Shown here: in pieces, positions 1 through 8,441 of the stretch
Layout of the letters: each line of letters starts with the position of its first letter
Position numbering within the stretch: the first letter of the stretch is position 1
Source of the DNA: Allomuricauda sp.
Lineage (GTDB): Bacteria; Bacteroidota; Bacteroidia; Flavobacteriales; Flavobacteriaceae
Direction: 5' to 3'
Assembly (NCBI GenBank): GCA_030148335.1
Contig: JASBTQ010000008.1
Location: 40,764 to 104,763, forward strand
Length of the DNA stretch: 64,000 nt
Translations under genes and position numbers: made by a program
Notes under the pieces: model-generated
Databases searched by the model: none
Told to the model about the DNA's origin: nothing
The model's input: only the letters and a program-made list of their open reading frames with translations

Positions 1-1
1 A

Positions 2-1666
2 GGTACTTACACCATCACCGTAACCGACGCCAATCATGAAAATGCAGTCCAAAAAGAAGGATGTACCTATGTTGCTGAATTCATTTTAGAAGAGCCACCC
101 GCTTTGGAATTGAGCGTGGAGCAGACTATTCCGATTTCCTGTAATGGCGGCAACCAGTTCAATAACCCTTCGGATGACGGTCAACTTGTGGCCATAGCAT
201 CAGGCGGGGTGCCTTTTGATCCTTTGATCGATGGGCAATATGCCTACATCTATACTTGGAAAAGGAAAGATGAACAGAACATCTGGCAAATAATACCCAA
301 TGTTATAGGAAATGTGTTGGATAATGTGGGCGCAGGGGAATATGCTGTAAACATTGAAGATGCAAACGGGATCGTTTTGGGGATCTATGTGAACAATATG
401 TTGGATGTGCCCACAGACTATCTCTATCCCGTGCAGGAAACGGACCCCATTGTGCTTCAAATCGAAAAGATGGATGTCAGTTGTTTTGATGGCAGCGATG
501 GTTTTGCATCAGTATCCATCGAGGGCGGAATGCCGCCTTACGATATTTCGTGGTCATCAGGAGCTTCTGGTGAAATTGCGGAAAACTTGACTGCAGGCAA
601 CTATTTTGTCTATGTCAAGGATTTCTACGGTTGTGAGGTAAGTGGCCAAGTGACCATAACACAGCCCGAAGAATTGGAAATCAACATAGTTGATACTGTT
701 GTTCCTACTTGTTATGATGCCAACAATGGTAGCCTGACGGTCGAGATTTCGGGTGGAGTGGCTCCCTATACCTATATATGGAATACAGGGGAAAACTCCT
801 TGTCGCTGGGCAATCTGGGTGAAGGTGTCTATACTTTCGAAGTGATGGATGCCATTGGATGTTCCGCCACAAAGCAAATTGTTTTGGAAGCACCTTACCC
901 TACCCAAGTAGATCTAGGGGAAGACCGAACGCTTTGCAACGGACAGGAACATTCTTTGGACATTTCGGTGGATGATCCCGCCGCGACCTATTCTTGGACC
1001 TCCAATAATGGGTTTTCCAGCAACTCACCGCAGGTCACTTTATCCGAACAAGGAATTTATACCGCTTCGGTGACCAATAGCTTGGGATGCTCCGGGGTAG
1101 ATACCATTGAGATAGGAACCACCGAAGTAGAAATGGATGCCCAATTTTTGATTACATCGCAGGCCTTCGCAGGCGAAGAAGTGGTGCTGGTGAACACAAG
1201 TAATCCTATCGGCACCAACGAAGCATGGGTTTTTCCAAATGGAGCTGAGATTGTGGAGCGGGAGAAGGGTGTGGCAATCCTACGATTTGATGTACCGGGA
1301 GCCTACGAAGTCATTCTCAGGAACTATCATGGTGATTGCTATGAAGACGTGGCCAAGACCATCATCGTGGCAGAGGCAAGGGAACTTCCCGATGTGGGGG
1401 ACGCCATATCGCCCTTCATCAAGGATTTCAAGGTCTATCCCAATCCTTCCTCAGGATCATTTTCGGTGATGGTCTCGCTCCAAGAAATATCAGTTGTTTC
1501 ATTGCGGTTGTTCGGACTCACCACTAACCACATTCACGATGAAAAACAATTGTCAGGAAAAGTCCTGTATGAAGTGTCCTATACCATGAACCTGCCCTCC
1601 GGAGTGTATCTCCTATTATTGGAAACAGCCAAAGGAAGTGAGGTCAGAAAGATTGTGATTTTGTGA
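2..1666 (+). CDS. SprB-repeat adhesin with T9SS type A sorting domain (5' end outside window)
   Basis: The frame is open from the first bases of the window, so this is the C-terminal part of a larger cell-surface protein. Two clear SprB-type repeats are visible, each with a Cys-x-(D/N)-G start, a GG-x-x-PY turn and a W-(S/N)-(S/T)-G segment (about nt 470-670 and 690-890). An Ig/PKD-like segment follows (about 900-1130). The last 75 residues are a type A sorting domain (YPNPSSGSFSV, then a beta-rich end ...VRKIVIL), which predicts Sec export followed by T9SS secretion and surface attachment. SprB-type proteins are gliding and adhesion factors in Flavobacteriia. The stop codon overlaps the ATG of the next gene by one base (TGATG), so the two are translationally coupled. 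Confidence 0.88.
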   Translation, partial: GTYTITVTDANHENAVQKEGCTYVAEFILEEPPALELSVEQTIPISCNGGNQFNNPSDDGQLVAIASGGVPFDPLIDGQYAYIYTWKRKDEQNIWQIIPNVIGNVLDNVGAGEYAVNIEDANGIVLGIYVNNMLDVPTDYLYPVQETDPIVLQIEKMDVSCFDGSDGFASVSIEGGMPPYDISWSSGASGEIAENLTAGNYFVYVKDFYGCEVSGQVTITQPEELEINIVDTVVPTCYDANNGSLTVEISGGVAPYTYIWNTGENSLSLGNLGEGVYTFEVMDAIGCSATKQIVLEAPYPTQVDLGEDRTLCNGQEHSLDISVDDPAATYSWTSNNGFSSNSPQVTLSEQGIYTASVTNSLGCSGVDTIEIGTTEVEMDAQFLITSQAFAGEEVVLVNTSNPIGTNEAWVFPNGAEIVEREKGVAILRFDVPGAYEVILRNYHGDCYEDVAKTIIVAEARELPDVGDAISPFIKDFKVYPNPSSGSFSVMVSLQEISVVSLRLFGLTTNHIHDEKQLSGKVLYEVSYTMNLPSGVYLLLLETAKGSEVRKIVIL

Positions 1667-3018
1667 TGCGAAGCCTAAAAAACATAGCTTTTGTTGGGTT
1701 GGTAGGGCTTCTGATGTCTTGTGCAAAAGAAGTGGCATTGCCCATTGAGGCCAATTTTGAAGTTGAGGTGGTGGATAACGATTATTCGGTCCCGGTTCAT
1801 GTAAAGATCCATAACCGGACCCAAGGTGCCGATACTTTTGAATGGACTTTTGAAGGCGGGGAACCCTCCCAATCCACTGACAAAAACCCGGGAACGGTGC
1901 GTTACAGTACCGAAGGGGAATATTCAATTCATTTAAAAGCGTCCAATAGGGATGGAGTAGAGGAAGAGGTGAATTATGGATTGGTAATCGATAAAGCGAT
2001 TGTGCCCGGTTTTATCATCACTATTGAAGGTGATGATTATGCCCCCGTGACCATCAACATTGAGAATACTACAACCGGGGCAACCACATTCGATTGGACG
2101 TTTGAAGGAGGAGTCCCACCAAAATCCAAAGCGCATACACCAGGAAAAATTGTATTTCAAGGGCCAGGGGACCATTTGGTAACCCTTGTTGCAGGTAATG
2201 GGCGGGAAACCCAGATTTTTTCAGATACGGTTTCTGTTTCCCAAGATATTATGGCAGATTTTGAGATTGAACCCGCTTTTGAAGATGATGATTTTCAAAC
2301 GCCTGTCACTTTGAACCTGACCAACAAAAGCATCAATGCCACAAGTTTTGAATGGACTTTTGAAACGGCTGAACCAGCTTTCAGCACAGCAACCGACCCA
2401 ATGATCACCATAAACGAGCCAGGGCTACATCAACTCAAACTCAAAGCTTCCAACAGCAAGCGTAGCCATACCATCATCAAGGAAGTGAGCATTTTTGAGG
2501 ACACCAATCTCAGGGTTTTGGAAAATGTGGAACTGGGAACCGGAACGGCCCATAATGCCAATCAAAAGGGTGCCCTATATTCAACAATGATGAGACAAGT
2601 GTATGATGCCGCCAGTGTTCCAATTGATGATGGAAGTACAATCGACATAGCTTTTTTTGCGCTCAACCAAGAGTTCAATTTCAACAAATTTGTGTCCCCG
2701 GATGAGGTTCAGGAGTACACCTTTGAACCTATACCCAATGCAAAGCATACCAAATTCATCAACCTACAGGAATCCTGCGAATGTGAAACGTCACTCTCTG
2801 TTGATGAGTTCGATGCCATGGAAGATGATTCCCTTTTGGAAGCAATGCCTATCGAAGAAACCATAGGTGGCATTCAGGATTTTGATAGTTCCGTGGTTCC
2901 GCGGATTGTGCTATTTGAAACCTCGGACGGGCGAAAAGGTGCCATCAAAATAAAGGAATTTGTACAAGCTGGAACCAATTCGCATATCGTGGTGGACATA
3001 AAAGTGCAGAAACAGTGA
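1666..3018 (+). CDS. PKD-repeat lipoprotein
   Basis: About 450 residues. The start is placed at ATG 1666, which overlaps the upstream stop; an in-frame GTG three bases earlier is less likely. The N-terminus (MRSLKNIAFVGLVGLLMSC) is a lipoprotein signal peptide with its lipobox Cys. Three PKD-like beta-sandwich repeats follow (about residues 28-100, 115-185 and 200-275). Each contains an F-(E/D)-W-T-F-E core and an acidic DD(Y/F) start. The last 170 residues match no family I recognise. The protein is probably a surface-exposed or periplasmic partner of the upstream adhesin and the downstream TANFOR protein; the three genes run head to tail with almost no gaps. The function beyond surface binding is unknown. 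Confidence 0.82.
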   Translation: MRSLKNIAFVGLVGLLMSCAKEVALPIEANFEVEVVDNDYSVPVHVKIHNRTQGADTFEWTFEGGEPSQSTDKNPGTVRYSTEGEYSIHLKASNRDGVEEEVNYGLVIDKAIVPGFIITIEGDDYAPVTINIENTTTGATTFDWTFEGGVPPKSKAHTPGKIVFQGPGDHLVTLVAGNGRETQIFSDTVSVSQDIMADFEIEPAFEDDDFQTPVTLNLTNKSINATSFEWTFETAEPAFSTATDPMITINEPGLHQLKLKASNSKRSHTIIKEVSIFEDTNLRVLENVELGTGTAHNANQKGALYSTMMRQVYDAASVPIDDGSTIDIAFFALNQEFNFNKFVSPDEVQEYTFEPIPNAKHTKFINLQESCECETSLSVDEFDAMEDDSLLEAMPIEETIGGIQDFDSSVVPRIVLFETSDGRKGAIKIKEFVQAGTNSHIVVDIKVQKQ

Positions 3019-3035
3019 TTAATTAACAATAATCA

Positions 3036-5396
3036 ATGGGCAATCAAACAATTTCAATCAATATGGGAAGTGTAATTCTGAAGCTAGTGAAGAAACTCTT
3101 ATGGTCTCAAACCTACAAGCCACTTTATAAAAAACTGTTCATTGTATATTGTTTGTTGTATTATGCATTGGCAACGGCCCAAATTTACCCTGTACAGGTC
3201 ACGCCGCAACTGATCCCGCCCTACAGTTTCAAACTCTCCGATTACACCACAACAACCCAGGAAAAACTGTTCGTGAACCTTTTGCTCACGGATGCCCAGG
3301 AAGCAGGACGGCAGGTACGCCTGAAAATGTTCGTGGAAGGCCCCGGGATAAAGTTCCAGACGCTGGACTTTGTTTCCGGCACGCTGCCCATCATCCTGGA
3401 CGGAGGGGTGAACCAACGCTTGACCAATCTGGACCTGCAACCCTATTTTAACCTGAACAACCTAGTGGGGATAACGCCCAAACAGTACGGCCAGCAATTG
3501 CCCGAAGGGCAGTACCGTTTCTGTTTTGAGGTCTATGACCAGTTCTCGGGCCAGCGCATCTCCAACCGCAGCTGTGCCAACATCTTTCTGGTGCTCAACG
3601 ATCCGCCCCTGCTCAACGTTCCCTTCCGTGGCGACCTGGTGACGGCCCGGGACCCACAGAACCTTGTCTTCAACTGGACACCCAGGCATTTCAACGCAGG
3701 GGCGGTACAGTACGAGTTCACCCTGAAGGAGCTCTGGGACACGGGCATGGACCCACAGGCGGCCTTTATGGCAAGTCCACCGCTGTACCGGACCACCACC
3801 TTTGCCAACACGCTGCATTATGGTCCCGCGCAGATGCCGTTGTTGGAAGGAAAGAGCTACGGTTGGCAGGTAAGGGCCTTTGTGAGCGATGGCATCACCG
3901 AAACCTCTTTGTTTAGGAACAACGGGCTGAGCGAGATTTTCCATTTTGCCTACCGTGCCGATTGCCACCCGCCCCATTTTGTGCTCTCGGAGGCGCAGAA
4001 CTCCCAAACGGTGAAGATTACATGGCAAATGGGGGAACATTTGCGCTACCGGGTGCAGTACCGCAAAAAGGGCTATGGGGAGGACGACTGGTTCGGGCTG
4101 TGGTCGCAGGGGAACGAGGCCACCATCCGCAACCTGGAGGCGGGTACCGTTTACGAGTTCAGGGTGGGTGGGGACTGTACAGGCCCCCTCTCGGTCTCCC
4201 CCTTTGGGGGAGAAGAAAGTGGAGAAGGACTTGCTTTTTCTCCGATACACGAATTTACCACCCCGAGCGAGGACGAGATGGCCTACTACAACTGTGGCAT
4301 CCCGCCCGAGATCGAGATCGACAACCAAGAGCCGTTGCAGCAATTACAACCTTATGAGGTGTTCACTGCGGGGGATTTTCCGGTGGTGGTCAGGGAAGCA
4401 TCAGGAAGCAATGGGTACTTCTCGGGATGGGGCTATATCACCCTACCGTTCCTGGAACAGTTCAAGGAAGTCATCGATGCAGCTAACATCGCCACTGGAG
4501 GAGAGGTGAACATTGGCAAGTTCAGCCGGATAAGGGTAGAATTTGACGACATTAAGATCAACACCGATTACCAACTGGTGGAGGGCATGGTCCAGACCAG
4601 CTACGACCCCAATTGGTCGGGTATTGTGGATGTGGACCAGGCGATTTCGGATATAAAAATGACTTTGGAGCAATTGGTTGAACTACTGTCCAACATGGGA
4701 ATCGACAGTGCCACGAGGGAGAATATCAGAAAACTGACCGAAATGCTCGTGAAACAGGCCCAAGCAGAGCTTCCACAGCCCATTGCCGAAAAAATACAAA
4801 CAGCTACAGATAAAATGAACAGTGCCAAGGAACAACATGACTCAGCGATTGAAGGTGGAAATCAAGAACTGGCCAATAAGGCAAAAAATGATTTTAAAGC
4901 GGCACAGAACGAACTTAAAGATGCAGAGAAGGAAAGGGACGATTTCTTAAAGGCGTATGCTTCTATCATCAAGGATGCTTTAAAGGAAATTGTGCGCGAA
5001 AGTGACGATAATTTGAACAATGGATTGAATCAATTTGGAGAAGAAAGCATTGTAGTGACAGAAACTAGCGAAACTATGGAGTTGAATGCTTCCGGTTTGG
5101 ACCAATTAACCAATGCGTTGCAGCCAGTTGCAGCTACCACTAGTGAACAGGATTTGCTACAACATTTTGAATATGAACGTTGGCAGATGTTGAACTATAT
5201 CTCCACCAACCTGCAAACTGATGAAGGTACCCAAGAACTGGGCAATTTATTGGAGAATGAAGGAGAGAAGTTAGGTGTTTATATCTACAACCGATTGGAA
5301 GACAACGTAAAAAGAAGTGAACTGATTTTTGAAGTTAAAGAAATACTTATTGAAACCATTACAGAAAAAATAGCGCTATCTACCAAACTCTTTTAG
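3036..5396 (+). CDS. TANFOR/fibronectin type III secreted protein with variable C-terminus
   Basis: 786 residues from ATG 3036 (ATG 3063 is an alternative). A signal peptide ends near ALATAQ (about residue 49). Next comes the N-terminal region typical of flavobacterial TANFOR-domain proteins (QIYPVQVTPQLIPPYSFKL), then FN3-like sandwiches at about 195-300 and 309-385. A conserved block at about 457-540 holds GWGYITLPFLEQ and VEGMVQTSYDP. After VDVDQAI the composition changes to a charged, coiled-coil-rich tail (about 545-786) with no catalytic motif I can see. The DNA before the change is GC-richer; after it, AT-richer. Part of the conserved block recurs at 9901-10152 attached to a different C-terminus, so I read the tail as exchangeable. 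The family name comes from recall and was not searched. Confidence 0.78.
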   Translation: MGNQTISINMGSVILKLVKKLLWSQTYKPLYKKLFIVYCLLYYALATAQIYPVQVTPQLIPPYSFKLSDYTTTTQEKLFVNLLLTDAQEAGRQVRLKMFVEGPGIKFQTLDFVSGTLPIILDGGVNQRLTNLDLQPYFNLNNLVGITPKQYGQQLPEGQYRFCFEVYDQFSGQRISNRSCANIFLVLNDPPLLNVPFRGDLVTARDPQNLVFNWTPRHFNAGAVQYEFTLKELWDTGMDPQAAFMASPPLYRTTTFANTLHYGPAQMPLLEGKSYGWQVRAFVSDGITETSLFRNNGLSEIFHFAYRADCHPPHFVLSEAQNSQTVKITWQMGEHLRYRVQYRKKGYGEDDWFGLWSQGNEATIRNLEAGTVYEFRVGGDCTGPLSVSPFGGEESGEGLAFSPIHEFTTPSEDEMAYYNCGIPPEIEIDNQEPLQQLQPYEVFTAGDFPVVVREASGSNGYFSGWGYITLPFLEQFKEVIDAANIATGGEVNIGKFSRIRVEFDDIKINTDYQLVEGMVQTSYDPNWSGIVDVDQAISDIKMTLEQLVELLSNMGIDSATRENIRKLTEMLVKQAQAELPQPIAEKIQTATDKMNSAKEQHDSAIEGGNQELANKAKNDFKAAQNELKDAEKERDDFLKAYASIIKDALKEIVRESDDNLNNGLNQFGEESIVVTETSETMELNASGLDQLTNALQPVAATTSEQDLLQHFEYERWQMLNYISTNLQTDEGTQELGNLLENEGEKLGVYIYNRLEDNVKRSELIFEVKEILIETITEKIALSTKLF
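4195..4213. repeat. Perfect hairpin inside coding sequence (8-bp arms, 3-nt loop)
   Basis: The 19 bases read tctccccctttgggggaga, two perfect 8-base inverted arms around ttt. A second ggagaa/ttctcc pair follows at about 4220-4242. This C5-T3-G5 type of hairpin is usually intergenic in flavobacteria. Here it is translated as an in-frame insert (about SVSPFGGEESGEGLAFSP) between the FN3 domain and its linker. Confidence 0.7.
4404..4654 (+). repeat. Homology block, copy 1 (within the TANFOR gene)
   Basis: This 251-base stretch encodes the GSNGYFSG-WGYITLP...VDVDQAISDI block. It matches 9901-10152 with about 21 mismatches and one single-base insertion by my hand count (about 91 percent identity). 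Identity stops abruptly after the VDVDQAI codons, and the two downstream C-termini are unrelated. The block therefore marks a recombination junction between a conserved carrier and variable tails. Confidence 0.85.
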
Positions 5397-5399
5397 AAA

Positions 5400-6914
5400 A
5401 TGAAAAACTTAACCTTCTTTGCCCTATTATGTTGGGGCTTTTTATGCCACGCGTCCCCTACACCCAAGGATACCATTTACACTAGTATGGAAACCTTGAT
5501 GAGGGAAGTAAAAACCACGAAAAAGAAAACGGCCACGTACTATCTTCATCTTGCCACCTCAGATGATAAGGACGTAAGAGTACGTATAGATTTAAAGCAG
5601 ATCGATGCTGAAATACCCATATATAAATCTAATGAATTGGACATAAAAAAACTCCTAGCCTTGAAAGAAGAAAGTTTGGAAGCCCCAATAAAAAAGTTTG
5701 CCGAATTCAAGGTAAAACTAGATGCGTGGAAAAGTGTTAATAATGAAGTAAAAACTTTAAACGCGGAAATCAAAAGTTTAAAGACTGGGGATAGCCTTAG
5801 TTGGGATACCGAGTCTATTGATTCTATTCAAGAAATTTTGGATGAAAAGAATATCGTAAAAAAAGAAAGGCATGAAGCTTACGAAGCTACTTTTAGTGAA
5901 TATGAAAAAATGGTAGGTGAGATGCTTGGAGATTTGAAGAACCAATACAGCGAAAGGTTATCTTCTGCCATTGAAGAAGCCTACAACAAGCTTGAAAACA
6001 TCGAAACAGTTTTTTTAAGCGCTCAAGATAGCCCTACTTGGCACGATGTTCGGATAAACCTGATCAAACTGGATGCACGTCGCCCCATGCAGGTAAATTA
6101 TGTGGGGCGTAGTGCCAAAAAAGTTACAGAGAACATTTCGGCGGGAAAATTTTACTACATACTGCATTTTGCAGAATTTGGAATCTACTTCCCCGATAAA
6201 GTACAAGCCATCATTGATGATATCAAGGAAAAAGAAATGAGGTTGAATCCTTTTCTTATTGAAGAACGTTTTGCACTCGTTTGTGATGACAAAGATAGAG
6301 CCCAGGACCATATTAATGTGGTGACCAACCCTTGGGATTATAATTTAAAAAAGGAAGAGGATATAATTGCTTTGGCTTTAAATGAAATGCTTACTATTGC
6401 CGAGGCCCATATACCCTATGAACAGGAAAGTAATGAACCACCAGATTACATGAGAACCGCAGAAACCGAGGAAGCATTGGCAAAAATGGACTGCAGCGAG
6501 TTTGTTAGCCGATATTTAAAGGCTTTGGGATTATTTGATGAAGTGCCTTACTTTCATACTGGAGAAATGGCGACGAATAGTTTTAAACAAGAAAATGATG
6601 GTAAGTTGAGGTATTTAAGAGGGAGTGAACTAGAGACATTTAATGATATTAAAAAAGGAGATGTTTTTTTGTGGAGAAGAAATATGGATGATCATGGCAA
6701 AAATGATGGTCACACTGGGGTAGTTTTAGGTTATGACCAAAATACAGAAATTGTTGAAGTAATGGAAGCTTTGGGAAATGGCGGCAGTAGTGACAACTCA
6801 TTGAACAAAGGAGAATGTGTTGGATGTTCTAGAGTCTCCAAATACAAAAAAAATGGAGGAGCTTTGCAGGGACATGCTGGTTGGGTAGGGTATTTTAGGC
6901 CGATAACAAATTAA
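5400..6914 (+). CDS. Secreted coiled-coil protein with C-terminal NlpC/P60-like cysteine peptidase domain
   Basis: 504 residues, starting three bases after the TANFOR stop. An N-terminal signal peptide (MKNLTFFALLCWGFLCHAS) is followed by a long charged helical region (about 20-230) and a middle domain of unknown fold. The C-terminal domain (about 350-504) has an NlpC/P60-like layout: DCSEF with Cys365 after a short acidic stretch, a KGDVFLW strand, and GHTGVVLGY with His438. These would form the Cys/His pair of a peptidoglycan or peptide amidase. In the flavobacterial context this could be a cell-wall-targeting effector or a remodelling enzyme. The lipoproteins immediately downstream are the obvious candidate partners. 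The domain call rests on motif recognition alone. Confidence 0.7.
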   Translation: MKNLTFFALLCWGFLCHASPTPKDTIYTSMETLMREVKTTKKKTATYYLHLATSDDKDVRVRIDLKQIDAEIPIYKSNELDIKKLLALKEESLEAPIKKFAEFKVKLDAWKSVNNEVKTLNAEIKSLKTGDSLSWDTESIDSIQEILDEKNIVKKERHEAYEATFSEYEKMVGEMLGDLKNQYSERLSSAIEEAYNKLENIETVFLSAQDSPTWHDVRINLIKLDARRPMQVNYVGRSAKKVTENISAGKFYYILHFAEFGIYFPDKVQAIIDDIKEKEMRLNPFLIEERFALVCDDKDRAQDHINVVTNPWDYNLKKEEDIIALALNEMLTIAEAHIPYEQESNEPPDYMRTAETEEALAKMDCSEFVSRYLKALGLFDEVPYFHTGEMATNSFKQENDGKLRYLRGSELETFNDIKKGDVFLWRRNMDDHGKNDGHTGVVLGYDQNTEIVEVMEALGNGGSSDNSLNKGECVGCSRVSKYKKNGGALQGHAGWVGYFRPITN

Positions 6915-6924
6915 ACATAGAGAG

Positions 6925-7527
6925 ATGAGAAAAAATATTGTTCTGATTTTGGTAATGGTTTTTGCAAATAATTGTGCACAAACAAATAAAAATGCTCCAA
7001 TGGACTTTGTTGAATACAATGGAGATTTAAAATATTCTGCCAGTAGCGGTGATGGTATTGTTTATTTTAGATGCTATCATGGGTATTCTGATGATTCTGA
7101 AAACCCTTATGGAAACGCTAGAGTTTATATGATACATAAAAATGGTGGAAATTGGTGGATGAAACAGGCAAAAAAAGAATTCCCGGAGATGGCTTATCCA
7201 GAAGATTGGTATGTTGAAAATTTATATAAAAATGAAGATTCTATGAAGTTGGAAGATTATCATAAGTGGGCATTCTTTATTGATAAAAAGTATTTGAAAG
7301 CAGAGACTTCAGGTGGTGGTGAAAAGGACGTTGTTTACACCTCCTATTTCCCAACCTATCCCTACACTGTTGTACTTTATGAGCAAAAAGCAGGGTCAGA
7401 TGAATGGGTGGAGATAGATAGAAAGACCTTCCATTCAGAAGAAGAAAAAATCAAAGAGAACTGTGAATGGGAATGTAGGTTTTACAACAATAAATTGAAG
7501 GAACTCAATGAAAAATTTAAAGAATGA
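6925..7527 (+). CDS. Lipoprotein of unknown family, paralogue of the next gene
   Basis: 200 residues, 10 bases after the peptidase gene. MRKNIVLILVMVFANNC is a lipoprotein signal with lipobox ANNC. The body shares a colinear set of motifs with the next protein: a YMIHKNGGNWWMKQAKKEFP segment, a KWAFFIDKKYL segment, TSYFPTYPYTVVLYEQKAGS and EWVEIDRKTF. There is no enzyme motif. A small, exported, duplicated lipoprotein directly behind a secreted peptidase fits a periplasmic immunity or inhibitor role, but that is inference from context. Its 3' end overlaps the next gene by 20 bases. Confidence 0.75.
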   Translation: MRKNIVLILVMVFANNCAQTNKNAPMDFVEYNGDLKYSASSGDGIVYFRCYHGYSDDSENPYGNARVYMIHKNGGNWWMKQAKKEFPEMAYPEDWYVENLYKNEDSMKLEDYHKWAFFIDKKYLKAETSGGGEKDVVYTSYFPTYPYTVVLYEQKAGSDEWVEIDRKTFHSEEEKIKENCEWECRFYNNKLKELNEKFKE

Positions 7528-8140
7528 ATCAATGATTGTTCTGATATCTTTTTTGTTGATTGCTTCATGTGGGCAAAACCCAAAAGCTAGAATAGAAACC
7601 CAAAAGCTACCAGGCAATTTTTTAAATAGTGCTGGAAATGTTTCTGCGAACACCAAGGGAGTAATTCATTTAGATGCCGAATACTCTGTAAAGAACAATG
7701 AGTTGGGCAATGCTGATATTTATCTCATCCACGAGAAAGGGGGTAATTGGTGGATAATGCAGGCAAAGAAAAAATTTCCTGACAACTATTATGCGGAAGG
7801 ATTTTACGCAACTTCATTAGTAGAAAAAGATTCAAGTTGGTCAGACAGCTATGACAAATGGGCATTCTTCATTGCTAAAAAATATCTGGAACCCCAATTG
7901 GAATCTGCTGAGGGAGGAGAATTTACTTCTTACTACCCCAAAAGGAACTCTGAGATAGTCGTAATACTGTTTGAGCAGAAAGCAGGAAATTCTGAGTGGG
8001 TTGCCATCGATAGTATTACCTATAAAACCGATGATGATGGAAATGAGATCAAGACCAATGATGAAAAAGGGAGCTACTATTTATCTTCTGAATGGGAAAG
8101 CAATTTTATCAAACAAAAAGTCAAGGAAAGCAACAAATGA
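7508..8140 (+). CDS. Lipoprotein, tandem paralogue of the preceding gene
   Basis: 210 residues; the ATG lies inside the end of the previous gene (20-base overlap, different frame). The signal peptide is MKNLKNESMIVLISFLLIASC with lipobox IASC. The matching segments are IYLIHEKGGNWWIMQAKKKF, KWAFFIAKKYL, TSYYPKRNSEIVVILFEQKA and EWVAIDSITY, clearly homologous to the preceding protein but well diverged. Its stop overlaps the ATG of a third, broken lipoprotein gene (ATGA). Tandem, diverging lipoprotein copies behind one secreted enzyme resemble immunity-gene arrays; the function is otherwise unknown. Confidence 0.75.
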   Translation: MKNLKNESMIVLISFLLIASCGQNPKARIETQKLPGNFLNSAGNVSANTKGVIHLDAEYSVKNNELGNADIYLIHEKGGNWWIMQAKKKFPDNYYAEGFYATSLVEKDSSWSDSYDKWAFFIAKKYLEPQLESAEGGEFTSYYPKRNSEIVVILFEQKAGNSEWVAIDSITYKTDDDGNEIKTNDEKGSYYLSSEWESNFIKQKVKESNK

Positions 8141-8229
8141 TAAAGAGAATCTTGGTTGTTTGGTCAATGGTTTTATCTGTAAATAGTTGTGCCCCCCGCT
8201 CGCGCGAGCATCATGCTCGTGCCGTATAA
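8137..8229 (+). pseudogene. Truncated third lipoprotein gene (signal peptide only)
   Basis: The ATG overlaps the upstream stop (ATGA). The frame gives MIKRILVVWSMVLSVNSC, a complete lipoprotein signal with lipobox VNSC. Right after the Cys codon the frame enters a REP-like hairpin (APRSREHHARAV) and stops. This is a gene decapitated just behind its signal peptide by a REP insertion or by deletion at a REP. Confidence 0.72.
8192..8223. repeat. REP-like palindrome 1
   Basis: A run of C, then CCGCTCGCG, then a perfect hairpin (cgagca / tca / tgctcg, 8205-8219). ctcgcgcgag at 8199-8208 is itself a palindrome. The CCGCT(C/A)GCG core recurs at 8404-8421 and 15294-15340, and a RAYT remnant lies next to it. 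Confidence 0.7.
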
Positions 8230-8271
8230 GAGTGAGCACAGAACACAAAAAATGATTAAACAATAGAATGG

Positions 8272-8421
8272 ATGAGTCGTAAATACAAGTTTCACAACCC
8301 AGAAGCAGCTTACTTTGTAAGTTTTGCCACGGTGTATTGGATAGATGTGTTTACGAGACAGATGTACTTTAATGTATTGGAAGAGAGTATAAATTATTGT
8401 CGGTCCCCCGCTAGCGCCTAG
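8272..8421 (+). pseudogene. REP-associated tyrosine transposase (RAYT, IS200-like) N-terminal remnant
   Basis: 49 codons from ATG 8272. MSRKYKFHNPEAAYFVSFAT followed by VYWIDVFTRQ-MYFNVLEES is the N-terminus of the Bacteroidota RAYT family (Y1_Tnp fold); complete members run to roughly 180-200 residues. The HUH motif and catalytic Tyr are missing because the frame runs into a REP (cggtcccccgctagcg) and stops at 8419. It is inactive by itself, but it links the flanking REP hairpins to their usual enzyme family. Confidence 0.8.
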
Positions 8422-8436
8422 CTTATGCCTCTAACG
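8404..8436. repeat. REP-like palindrome 2
   Basis: tcccccgctagcgcctag carries the same CCGCTAGCG core as the other two sites in the window and ends the RAYT remnant. The next bases (cttatgcctctaacgag) look like a degraded second half. Confidence 0.6.
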
Positions 8437-8441
8437 AGAAA

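Noticed and set aside
3462..4343. 293-codon open frame on the minus strand opposite the TANFOR gene
   Set aside because: It is antisense to a gene with clear signal peptide, FN3 domains and a homologous copy elsewhere; its product is rich in His, Val, Gly and Arg without any motif, as expected of a shadow in GC-rich coding DNA.
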